From Candidatus Leptovillus affinis (lineage in GTDB: Bacteria; Chloroflexota; Anaerolineae; Promineifilales; Promineifilaceae): DNA of 64,000 bases. This document shows, piece after piece, positions 57,095-64,000 of the stretch. Both the position numbers and the translations under genes were made by a program. The stretch lies in contig JADIYP010000003.1 of assembly GCA_016705235.1 (NCBI GenBank), positions 124,001 to 188,000 on the forward strand, given 5' to 3'. The notes below the pieces were generated by a model. The model saw only the letters and a program-made list of their open reading frames with translations. It was not told where the DNA came from and did no database searches. Position 1 is the first letter of the stretch, and each line of letters opens with the position of its first letter.

Positions 57095-59803
57095 ATGAAT
57101 CGTATGTCTGTTCAAACACATGCCCGTAAGATTTGGATTGGGTTCACGCTGATAATTTCAACTATTTTTCTGGTGATGCTGGTGCCGCGCCTCCTGGCGG
57201 CATCGGGCGATCTGGACACGACGTTTGGGGTGGGCGGGTTGGTCACGACGGATATTGGGGTGGCTTCTGGCGACAAAGCGTTTGCTGTGTTGCAGCAGCC
57301 GGATGAGAGCCTGGTGGTGGTGGGGGCCAGCGACAATGGCAGTGGCAGCGATTTTGCCGCGGTGCGCTATTTGGCCAATGGCCAGCCGGATTTAACCTTT
57401 AGCGGCGACGGCAAGGTGACGGTGGCGGTGACCGCCAATGCGGATATAGCGAACACGGCCGTTCTCCAAAACAACGGCTACATCGTGCTGGCCGGGTCGG
57501 CGTTTAATGGGACAGACGATGATTTTGCAGTGGTTCGGCTGACGGATACCGGCGTTTTGGACCCAAACTTTGGCACAGGCGGGATTGTGGTGACGGATAT
57601 TGAAGGCGATAATGACGTGGCTCAGGCTGTGGTTATGGATGGCAATGGCAATATCGTCGTGGCGGGATACGGCCGTACACTCAGCGGCGGCAGCGATTTT
57701 ATCGTCGTGCGGTATGACAGCGGGGGTGTGTTGGACCCAACCTTTGGCACGGGCGGCATCGTGGCCATAGATTTTGGCGCCGCCGAGCGGGCCAATGGCC
57801 TGGCGATTCAACAAGATGGCAAGATAATCCTGGCCGGACACACCGACGCCGGTTCCACCGGTGACGATTTTGCCGTCGCCCGTCTTTCATCGACTGGCAT
57901 CCTGGACATCACCTTCGATTTTGATGGCAAAGTGACCACCAACTTCACCGGCAGCAGCAACGATTTGGCCCAGCGGGTCGCTGTGCAAAATGACGGCAGC
58001 ATTGTGGCCGCGGGTTACGCCAGCATTGGCGGCAACGACGATTTTGCCCTGGCGCGGTATCAGGCCAATGGACTTTTGGACACCTCATTCGACACAGACG
58101 GCAAGGCGACAACGGCCGTTACCACCGGCAACGATCAGCCCTACGCCCTCACCCTCCAGCCAACAGGCAAAATCCTGCTCACCGGCTTTGCCGCCGATCC
58201 GGTCCAACTTGATTACGATTTTGTCACGGCCCGGTACAACCAAAATGGCGGCCTGGACAGCGGTTTTGGCACGAATGGGTTGGTCATTACCGATCTGGGC
58301 ACCATCAATACGGCCAGTCGCAGCCAGGACGAAGCCTACGGCATGACTGTGCAGGCGGACAACAAAGTCGTGGTAGCCGGATTTAGCGATCTGGTTATCG
58401 GCAACGACGATTTTGCCGTTGTGCGCTACGTTTCGCCCAACACCGCGCCCACGGTGGCCGATGTCAGCAAGAGTGGCAATGAAGACGCCGATATTAACTT
58501 CACGGCCGCCAATTTTACCGCGCAATTTAGCGATGCTGATGGCGACACGCTGCAATTTGTCCAGGTGACATCCCTGCCCATCAGCGGCACGTTAGCCCTG
58601 AACAGCACCCCAGTCGCCGCGAATGATGTCATTTACGTTGGCGATTTGGGCGGGTTGGTTTATACGCCGGATGGCGATTGGTTTGGCGCTGACAGTTTCG
58701 ACTGGAATGGCTCTGATGGCTTTGATTACGCCGCGACCGGCGCGCAGGTACTCATCACCGTGGCTTCGATAAACGATGCGCCTTCATTTACCAAGGGGTC
58801 CGAACCGGCGGTGAACGAAGACGCTGGCCAACAGGTGATTAACAATTGGGCGACAAACATCTCGGCCGGGCCGGCCAACGAGGCGAGCCAGACGCTTACC
58901 TTTTTGCTGAACAATGACAATTCGGCGCTCTTTTTGGTGCCGCCGGCCATCAGTTCCAGCGGCACATTGACCTTCCGTCCGGCGGATGATGCGTTTGGGC
59001 AGGCGGTGGTAACGGCCGTGCTCATGGACAACGGCGGCACAGCCAACGGCGGCGTCAACATCTCGCCCTCGCAAACCTTCACCATCACCGTCAACAGTGT
59101 CAACGACGCCCCATCTTTTGTGAAAGGGGCCAATCAAACCGTGGCGGAGGACGCCGGTGCGCAAACAGTGTCCGGCTGGGCTGCCAGCATCTCTCCCGGA
59201 CCGGCCAATGAAGCCAGCCAGACAGTCACCTTTACCCTGACCACCGATAACGACGCACTGTTTTCAACGCTGCCGGCGGTGGACGCGGCCTCTGGCGATT
59301 TGAGTTATACTCCTGGCGCGGACATGAATGGCTCAGCCACCATTTCGGTGACGCTGCATGATAATGGCGGCACGGCCAACGGCGGGGTGAACGTTTCGGC
59401 CACCCAAATGTTTAGCATTACCGTGCAGCCGGTGAACGATGCGCCGGTTGTGGGCAATGTGCCTAAATCGGGTCTGGTGAATGCGCCGCTGGCGTTTACG
59501 GCAGCCGATTTTACCGCAGCGTTTGCCGATGTGGATGGTGATGCGCTGGTTAAAATTCGGGTTGAGTGGCTGCCGGCGCATGGCGAATTGCGCTTGAACG
59601 GCACGGCCGTTACCCTGCAGCAAGAAATTCTGGCTACAGACTTGGGTGCATTGCAGTTTATCCCGGAACAAAACTGGTTTGGCTCTACCATTTTTGGCTG
59701 GAATGGCTCCGATGGCACAGTCTATGCCGCGCAAACGGCGCAGGTACAGATCGACATCGCTCCCTGGCCGTACTCGGTGTTCATCCCGGTACTCAACAAG
59801 TAA
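57095..59803 (+). CDS. Secreted surface protein with delta-60 repeats and cadherin-like domains
   Basis: A signal peptide (FTLIISTIFLVMLVPRLLA) precedes about 430 residues of delta-60-type repeats (GDLDTTFGVGGLVTTDIG, LDPNFGTGGIVVTD and similar), each with a VVVAG(Y/F) strand. Three or more cadherin-like or Ig-like domains follow with the VNDAPSF boundary and DADGDTLQFVQV, DVDGDALVKIRV calcium-type loops. The end WPYSVFIPVLNK has no sorting signal. Expected role: cell surface or secreted adhesion or structural protein. Internal repeats share sequence and could vary. No frame break over 2.7 kb. Confidence 0.85.
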   Translation: MNRMSVQTHARKIWIGFTLIISTIFLVMLVPRLLAASGDLDTTFGVGGLVTTDIGVASGDKAFAVLQQPDESLVVVGASDNGSGSDFAAVRYLANGQPDLTFSGDGKVTVAVTANADIANTAVLQNNGYIVLAGSAFNGTDDDFAVVRLTDTGVLDPNFGTGGIVVTDIEGDNDVAQAVVMDGNGNIVVAGYGRTLSGGSDFIVVRYDSGGVLDPTFGTGGIVAIDFGAAERANGLAIQQDGKIILAGHTDAGSTGDDFAVARLSSTGILDITFDFDGKVTTNFTGSSNDLAQRVAVQNDGSIVAAGYASIGGNDDFALARYQANGLLDTSFDTDGKATTAVTTGNDQPYALTLQPTGKILLTGFAADPVQLDYDFVTARYNQNGGLDSGFGTNGLVITDLGTINTASRSQDEAYGMTVQADNKVVVAGFSDLVIGNDDFAVVRYVSPNTAPTVADVSKSGNEDADINFTAANFTAQFSDADGDTLQFVQVTSLPISGTLALNSTPVAANDVIYVGDLGGLVYTPDGDWFGADSFDWNGSDGFDYAATGAQVLITVASINDAPSFTKGSEPAVNEDAGQQVINNWATNISAGPANEASQTLTFLLNNDNSALFLVPPAISSSGTLTFRPADDAFGQAVVTAVLMDNGGTANGGVNISPSQTFTITVNSVNDAPSFVKGANQTVAEDAGAQTVSGWAASISPGPANEASQTVTFTLTTDNDALFSTLPAVDAASGDLSYTPGADMNGSATISVTLHDNGGTANGGVNVSATQMFSITVQPVNDAPVVGNVPKSGLVNAPLAFTAADFTAAFADVDGDALVKIRVEWLPAHGELRLNGTAVTLQQEILATDLGALQFIPEQNWFGSTIFGWNGSDGTVYAAQTAQVQIDIAPWPYSVFIPVLNK

Positions 59804-59841
59804 CATGTACGGGGCCTTTGGGATTTCATGGGATTTGGTCT

Positions 59842-59892
59842 GATGCGTGATACGTGATGCGTGAAACCGCTCTGGTCATGCATCACGTATCA
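59842..59892. repeat. GCGTGAT-family hairpin
   Basis: tgatgcgtgatacgtgatgcg pairs imperfectly with cgcatcacgtatca-like words after aaaccgctctggtcat. It follows the surface-protein stop. Confidence 0.75.
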
Positions 59893-59947
59893 AGGGCTGT
59901 CAACCCCCTGAGTTCCTGAAGAACCCATTTACGCTAAACATAGAGAA

Positions 59948-59994
59948 CTGGGGAGATAGGGCGACAATTAGTTTCCCTGTCTCCCTGCCTCCCA
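59948..59994. repeat. GGGGAGATAGGG / CCCTGTCTCCC hairpin
   Basis: ctggggagatagggcgac pairs imperfectly with ccctgtctccctgcctccc, another short-word hairpin, just before the DapF-like gene. Confidence 0.6.
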
Positions 59995-60006
59995 AACGAA
60001 GACAGT

Positions 60007-60831
60007 ATGGCTGCATTATTTTGGAAATATCAGGCTTTAGGCAACGACATGCTGGTGATTGATCCGGCCGTTTTTTCCCTGCCGCTTACTCCGGCGCGGG
60101 CGCGTTTGCTGTGCCATCGCCACTTTGGCCTGGGGGCGGATGGCATTTGTTATGGGCCGCTGCCCGGCGAGCCGGGTCCAAACAGGATGCGGTTTCTGAA
60201 CCCGGACGGCAGCGAGGCGGAAAAAAGCGGCAATGGGCTGCGCATTTTTGCCCGTTATTTGTGGGATGTGGGGCTGGTGAACGGCCGTTCCTACACCATC
60301 ACCATCCACGGCCAAACCATCCAGGCGGACGTGCTGGACGATGAGGCGCGCACGATTGCCCTGGCAATGGGGCCGTTAACCTTTTCGAGGGTAGAAGAAG
60401 AGGTGGCGGTGGATGGCGCGGTGGTGAGGCTGACGGCCGTATCCATTGGCAATCCGCACTGTGTTCTTTTCACTGACGATCTGACGGCCGTGCATACCAT
60501 CGGGCCAACGCTGGAGACATCGCCCTTGTTTCCCAATCGTACCAACGTGCAGTTGGTGCATGTGGTGGATGCTCATACCATCGAGATTGCCATTTGGGAG
60601 CGCGGGGCGGGTTATACGCTGGCCTCCGGCACGTCGGCGAGCGCGGCGGCGGGAACGGCCGTGCGAACCGGGCGCTGCCAAAGTCCGGTTACGGTGCGCA
60701 TGGCCGGCGGCGAGGCGACGGTGACCGTGGATGAAAATTGGCAGGTGGTATTGACGGGCGGGGTAACGGCCGTGGCTCAAGGGACCATCGCGCCTGATTT
60801 GCTGCGTGAATTAGAAGAGTTGGTGGGTTAG
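60007..60831 (+). CDS. DapF-fold epimerase-like protein with both catalytic cysteines replaced by serine
   Basis: 274 residues with the DapF layout: FWKYQALGNDMLVID at the start, HFGLGADGI, FLNPDGSEAEKSGNGLRIFARYL and a C-terminal half beginning NPHCVLF, with WERGAGYTLASGTSASA. In canonical diaminopimelate epimerases the two loops are Cys-Gly-Asn-Gly and Ala-Cys-Gly-Thr-Gly; here Ser74 and Ser207 replace the two active-site cysteines. The protein keeps Asn12, the Gly-Asn-Pro-His turn and Glu199-Arg. It may be inactive, use a different chemistry, or epimerise another substrate. Genes for other lysine-pathway steps are absent from the window. Confidence 0.75.
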   Translation: MAALFWKYQALGNDMLVIDPAVFSLPLTPARARLLCHRHFGLGADGICYGPLPGEPGPNRMRFLNPDGSEAEKSGNGLRIFARYLWDVGLVNGRSYTITIHGQTIQADVLDDEARTIALAMGPLTFSRVEEEVAVDGAVVRLTAVSIGNPHCVLFTDDLTAVHTIGPTLETSPLFPNRTNVQLVHVVDAHTIEIAIWERGAGYTLASGTSASAAAGTAVRTGRCQSPVTVRMAGGEATVTVDENWQVVLTGGVTAVAQGTIAPDLLRELEELVG

Positions 60832-60871
60832 GTGGTGGGTTAACCATCAACCTGCAACGAGAAGAAGAGAA

Positions 60872-61288
60872 ATGACAGACAGAATTATTGTTTACGGCAC
60901 AAAAAAGTGCCCGATGGTGCTGCCGGTTCGCGGCATGTTAGATCGGGCGGCCGTGCCCTATGAATACATCGACGCCAGCGATAATCTGCCGGCAAAAATT
61001 CGCTTACAAGAACTAAATGATGGCTACGAGAGCGTGCCAACCCTGGTTTTCCCCGATGACAGCGTCTTAACCGAGCCGTCCATGGCGCAGCTTCGCGCTC
61101 GTCTGGAGGCCGATGGTTATCAGGTGCCGCATACCCGCCCCTGGCAGGCATGGCGCGAGAATCCGATCCAGACTTTGCTGGGGTTGGGCATGATCGTGTT
61201 TGCGATGTGGGATGGCAACTGGTTGTTTCTGCTGATTGGCGTGCTGCTGCTGGCCTTTATCCCCACCCGCGCCTATTTCGAGCGATGA
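60872..61288 (+). CDS. Glutaredoxin-like domain fused to C-terminal membrane helices
   Basis: 138 residues. RIIVYGTKKCPMVLPVRGMLD (residues 4-24) is the glutaredoxin active-site region with a single cysteine (CPMV, Cys13 followed by no second Cys), then a VPTLVFPDDS cis-Pro loop. The C-terminal 40 residues hold two hydrophobic stretches (LLGLGMIVFAMW, LFLLIGVLLLAFIP) anchoring it to the membrane. Monothiol chemistry such as glutathione-mixed disulfide reduction is possible. Thioredoxin partners are not in the window. Confidence 0.7.
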   Translation: MTDRIIVYGTKKCPMVLPVRGMLDRAAVPYEYIDASDNLPAKIRLQELNDGYESVPTLVFPDDSVLTEPSMAQLRARLEADGYQVPHTRPWQAWRENPIQTLLGLGMIVFAMWDGNWLFLLIGVLLLAFIPTRAYFER

Positions 61289-61336
61289 TTCGCGGCGCGG
61301 GAGACTTCATGAGCGGTTTACCCCCCACCACAAATG

Positions 61337-61400
61337 AAAAGGACGCGGATGAACACGGATTCTTAGCCGCGTTTATCCGCGTCAATCCGTGTCCATTTTT
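61337..61400. repeat. Imperfect inverted repeat (ggacgcggatgaacacgg...)
   Basis: aaaaggacgcggatgaacacgga pairs with atccgcgtcaatccgtgtcc across agccgcgttt. It lies just before the ribosome-binding site of the RNase PH gene. Confidence 0.7.
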
Positions 61401-61415
61401 CAAGGGAGAAAATAT

Positions 61416-62138
61416 ATGATCAGGCAAGACGGCCGTTCACCCAACCAACTCCGGCCCATTCACTTTGAAACCCACTTCACCAAATGGGCTGAAGGTTCCG
61501 TGCTGGCTCAATTTGGCGACACCCATGTATTGTGCAACGTGACCCTGGAGAATTCCGTGCCCAACTGGCTGCGCGGCCGCGAAACTCCGCAAGGCTGGCT
61601 GACGGCCGAATACGCCATGCTGCCGCGCAGCACCCACAGCCGCACTGCCCGCGAACAGCGCTGGCCGAAAGGGCGCACCCAGGAAATCTCGCGGCTGATC
61701 GGCCGCAGCCTGCGCATGGCGGTCGATTTAGCCGCGCTGGGCGAACGCACGCTGACCATCGACTGCGATGTGCTGCAGGCGGATGGCGGCACGCGCACGG
61801 CGGCCGTTTGCGGCGGCTGGGTGGCGGTAAATCTGGCGTTACGGCCGTTCATCACCAGCGGCGAACTGCCGGAGCGTGTGCTGCGTCAGCAGGTGGCGGC
61901 TATCAGCGTGGGCATTGTCGATGGCGTGGCGCTGCTCGATTTGCCTTACGCCGAAGATGTGGCCGCCGAAGTAGATTTTAACGTGGTGATGACCGCCGCC
62001 GGCGAGCTGATTGAAGTGCAGGGCACGGCCGAAAAAGCCCCATTTCCCCGCGCCCACCTCGACCAACTGTTGGATTTGGCGACCGGCGGCATTCAGACGT
62101 TGGCCGCCAAACAACGCGAGGCGCTGACGGCCGTATGA
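61416..62138 (+). CDS. rph: Ribonuclease PH
   Basis: The chosen ATG follows aagggag; the frame upstream is unrelated. The N-terminus MIRQDGRSPNQLRP is the Rph signature; TEYAMLPRSTHSR, GRTQEISRLIGRSLR, IDCDVLQADGGTRTA and the EVDFNVVMTAAG/ELIEVQGTAEKAPF stretches cover the phosphate and RNA sites. 240 residues, the usual length. It trims tRNA 3' ends by phosphorolysis in the cytosol. No frame break. Confidence 0.96.
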   Translation: MIRQDGRSPNQLRPIHFETHFTKWAEGSVLAQFGDTHVLCNVTLENSVPNWLRGRETPQGWLTAEYAMLPRSTHSRTAREQRWPKGRTQEISRLIGRSLRMAVDLAALGERTLTIDCDVLQADGGTRTAAVCGGWVAVNLALRPFITSGELPERVLRQQVAAISVGIVDGVALLDLPYAEDVAAEVDFNVVMTAAGELIEVQGTAEKAPFPRAHLDQLLDLATGGIQTLAAKQREALTAV

Positions 62139-62184
62139 CACGTCCACTGCGCCAATGAACTGGGTGCAGGCATGTCATTTTAAT

Positions 62185-62245
62185 GGAAACTGGAGGCTGG
62201 AAATTCTGTACCTTTCATGCTCCAGTCTCCAGTCTCCAATCTTCT
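62185..62245. repeat. GGAGGCTGG / CCAGTCTCC hairpin
   Basis: gaaactggaggctgg pairs with ccagtctccagtctcc in the 150-bp gap after the rph stop; it may terminate rph. It is related in words to the repeat inside the helicase gene (31683-31764). Confidence 0.7.
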
Positions 62246-62288
62246 GTAGGTTATTTACGCTGCGTTTCTAATTTTCCCACAACACGCC

Positions 62289-63674
62289 TCAAAACTGCGG
62301 TAAATACGGTGCAAACGTTGTCAGGTAATCGTCCAGGATGGCCCGCGCCTGACCAATGTCGTTGACCATCGGATCGAGCAGCAGGGTTTGTAGGGCCAGG
62401 TGACGATTGCCGGTAACGGCCGTTTCCACCACCATTTCCACCAACTCCGCCTCCCGTCGCAGCAGCGCCGTGATCCCGGCCGGCAGCTCGCCAATTTGGA
62501 TGCCGCGCACGCCCAGCCGGCTGATCACCGCCGGAACTTCCACAATCGTCTCGTCGGGCAGACCGGCGATAGAGCCATTGTTGGGGATATTCACCGTTTC
62601 GTCAAAATAATTTTCGTTGTGGGTGATGGCCGCGATGAGTTCGGCCGCGCCTTCGCTTTCGGCGTCGCGCATCCCATCCACCGACAGGTTACCGGCGGCC
62701 ATTTCCGCCAGCATGTGGTTCATAAAGTCGCGGCTGGCTTCGTTGCTGTCCCAATCATACAGGCGCAGATCGTAGGTTTCCCACGGCCTGGTTTGGGCGT
62801 TGTGGCCGTAGGGCAGATATTCCACCAGGTGCGTGTCGCCGGGAATGGGCAGCAGATCGAACGTGCGGAAAAGGTCCAGCGACAATGGCTCCAGCGTGGG
62901 CGGGGCGTCGGCCAGCGCGTCGCGGAGGGCGGGGTAGAGGTCTTCGCCGGTGAGTTTGTCGCGTACGTCTACCAGCCAGATGAAGTGGTTGAGACCGGCC
63001 GATTTGATGTCGATGTGTTGACGGCCGTATGCCGCCAACCGATGGGCGATGGGCGTATTGGCCGGGTCGGAACGCAGCGAGATGGCTTCAGGCACGGGGA
63101 TGTGGTAGCGGTTGCGCAGCAGAACGGCCGTGAGTGCATACCCAAGCTGAATCTGATGACATTTGCCAACGATGTTGATGCGGCTGTATTTTGTGACGGC
63201 GCGGGTAATGCGCGGCAGCGGGTTGCTGAAATTGATGAGAACGGCCGTTGGGCAAAGCGCTTCCATATCCCGCACAATGTCTAAAAAGGGCGGAATCTGG
63301 CGGCAGGCGTGCATCAGGCCGCCAGGACCGCCGTTTTCGGCGTAGGCCTGGCGCAGGCCATGTTTCAGCGGAACCTCCCAATCCAGCCGCCACAATTTCT
63401 CGCGCGGCGGCACTTCAATCGACACAATGACAAAATCTGCCCCAGGCAGTACATCACGCCGGTTTGTGCTGGCGCTGATGCGCATATCGGCGTCCCAGGC
63501 GTCGCTCATCCGTTGCGCCACTTTGGCGACAATTTCCAGGGCTGGCTCATTAAAATCTACCAGGGCCAGCTCGCTGCCTCGTAAACGGCCGTCACGCACA
63601 ATGGTCGCCAAAGTGGATGGGCCAAAACTGGCGCTGCCCGCGCCGATAATGACAATTTTAGGTTTTAAGGACAT
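62289..63674 (-). CDS. Glycoside hydrolase family 4 (alpha-galactosidase/6-phospho-glycosidase-like)
   Basis: ATG 63674 follows ggag; an in-frame extension upstream overlaps a repeat and is rejected. IVIIGAGSASFGPSTL is the Rossmann NAD+-binding loop (residues 7-22), NFSNPLPRI and GKCHQ the metal and catalytic motifs, and GLNHFIW a signature of GH4. 461 residues. GH4 enzymes cleave glycosides by a redox mechanism using NAD+ and Mn2+; phospho-sugar or non-phospho substrates both occur, and the Cys-His pair fits a Mn2+ ligand. No transporter gene is adjacent, so the substrate cannot be given. Confidence 0.9.
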   Translation of the reverse strand: MSLKPKIVIIGAGSASFGPSTLATIVRDGRLRGSELALVDFNEPALEIVAKVAQRMSDAWDADMRISASTNRRDVLPGADFVIVSIEVPPREKLWRLDWEVPLKHGLRQAYAENGGPGGLMHACRQIPPFLDIVRDMEALCPTAVLINFSNPLPRITRAVTKYSRINIVGKCHQIQLGYALTAVLLRNRYHIPVPEAISLRSDPANTPIAHRLAAYGRQHIDIKSAGLNHFIWLVDVRDKLTGEDLYPALRDALADAPPTLEPLSLDLFRTFDLLPIPGDTHLVEYLPYGHNAQTRPWETYDLRLYDWDSNEASRDFMNHMLAEMAAGNLSVDGMRDAESEGAAELIAAITHNENYFDETVNIPNNGSIAGLPDETIVEVPAVISRLGVRGIQIGELPAGITALLRREAELVEMVVETAVTGNRHLALQTLLLDPMVNDIGQARAILDDYLTTFAPYLPQF

Positions 63675-63784
63675 AAGTTTTCTCCGTTGGTCTGCAAGCA
63701 AAAATAAATGCGTTGGTGTGAAAGCGTATGATAACACGTAAAGTTGCGCCGAACCGAAAAAATTAAATCGTTTGTAACTATAAC

Positions 63785-63856
63785 AGACCCCAAGGGTTTG
63801 CCCCGAGAAGTTGGAATTGGGTAGCAAACCCTTGGGGGCTTGCCAGTGAAACCTGA
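63785..63856. repeat. Repeat of the AGACCCCAAGGGTTTG family (forward)
   Basis: Arms agaccccaagggtttg (63785-63800) and caaacccttgggggct (63825-63840), then the conserved tail gccagtgaaacctgaac. It lies in the 323-bp gap before the last start codon, where the only other item is a promoter. Confidence 0.8.
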
Positions 63857-63869
63857 ACAACACAATCGT

Positions 63870-63898
63870 TTTACACTTTGGGAATTTGCCAATATACT
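63870..63898 (+). promoter_or_regulatory. Sigma-70-type promoter for the gene starting at 63998
   Basis: TTTACA (63870-63875) and TATACT (63893-63898) are separated by 17 bp. The start codon lies about 100 bp downstream, leaving a long leader. Confidence 0.6.
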
Positions 63899-63997
63899 TA
63901 AAAACGCCCAATGTTTGATCAGGTTTCCTTCCCGAAACCCAATGCAGGATTTTCACCCAAAACAGCCAAACTAAATTTATAGTAGGAGGACGACGCA

Positions 63998-64000
63998 ATG
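63998..64000 (+). other. Start codon of a gene that continues past the window
   Basis: ATG at the last three bases with a full aggagg Shine-Dalgarno at 63984-63989. Only the start is visible; the product is unknown. Confidence 0.7.

Noticed and set aside
63675..63998. Longer N-terminus for the GH4 protein
   Set aside because: The extra frame reads through an intergenic repeat and promoter; the Rossmann motif begins right after the ATG at 63674, which has ggag upstream.

Overview
The window is a G+C-rich chromosomal segment of a free-living bacterium, most likely a Chloroflexota (Anaerolineae-like) member. This is inferred from gene content: BTAD-type regulators fused to ATPases, secreted proteins with Thr/Pro-rich linkers, a form-2 CtaA, a fused E1 2-oxoacid dehydrogenase, and Tad-pilin genes without the usual neighbours. 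No rRNA, tRNA, transposase, phage or CRISPR was recognised. The most pervasive feature is the palindrome ACGGCCGT, about 160 copies by hand count, roughly one per 400 bp, against fewer than two expected by base composition.

Layout. (1) 1-13.6 kb, plus strand: a surface-glycan or lipid-linked sugar cluster with large membrane proteins (a glycosyltransferase-like tail, a PTPS-related protein, a YfhO-like protein), a lipoprotein, a flippase, a GT2 glycosyltransferase, a radical SAM/SPASM enzyme, an SDR epimerase and a methyltransferase-like protein. (2) 13.7-20.3 kb: heme A synthase, then a minus-strand signalling group (vWA protein, nicotinamidase-like hydrolase, Ser/Thr kinase-like protein, PP2C phosphatase). 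Its two promoters carry the same AGTGT-N7-ACACT operator pair, one copy of which sits in the -35/-10 spacer in both. A SixA phosphatase follows. (3) 20.4-23.5 kb, lower G+C: an HTH/NB-ARC/pentapeptide STAND protein and a secreted SH3-cysteine peptidase. (4) 23.6-32.3 kb, minus strand: a UvrD-like helicase, an ATPase fused to an OmpR-type winged helix, and a very long propeller/membrane/ATPase protein. (5) 32.4-34.2 kb: a secreted glycoside hydrolase. (6) 34.3-43.2 kb, minus strand, lower G+C: an operon of Flp pilin and TadE/TadG-like proteins, several fused to adhesive domains. (7) 43.5-47.9 kb: a BTAD-ATPase regulator and a polytopic membrane ATPase, a second DNA-binding-ATPase plus membrane-ATPase pair that parallels region 4. 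(8) 48-64 kb: a Phd/PIN toxin-antitoxin pair, fused E1 dehydrogenase, class A beta-lactamase-like hydrolase, PQQ-propeller lipoprotein, aconitase, an AsnC-type ligand domain, an acetyltransferase, a delta-60/cadherin surface protein, a DapF-like protein lacking both catalytic cysteines, a glutaredoxin-like membrane protein, RNase PH and a GH4 glycosidase.

Two cautions. About fifteen reading-frame breaks interrupt otherwise intact genes, and several lie in short homopolymers, so consensus errors are the simplest explanation. I annotate such genes as single interrupted CDSs. Many intergenic gaps hold imperfect inverted repeats made of short repeated words, from at least seven unrelated sequence families; some run into the ends of genes.

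How the parts fit: most of the window concerns the cell envelope (glycan export, adhesins, secreted hydrolases) and signal transduction built on NTPase switches and reversible phosphorylation, interspersed with housekeeping enzymes.
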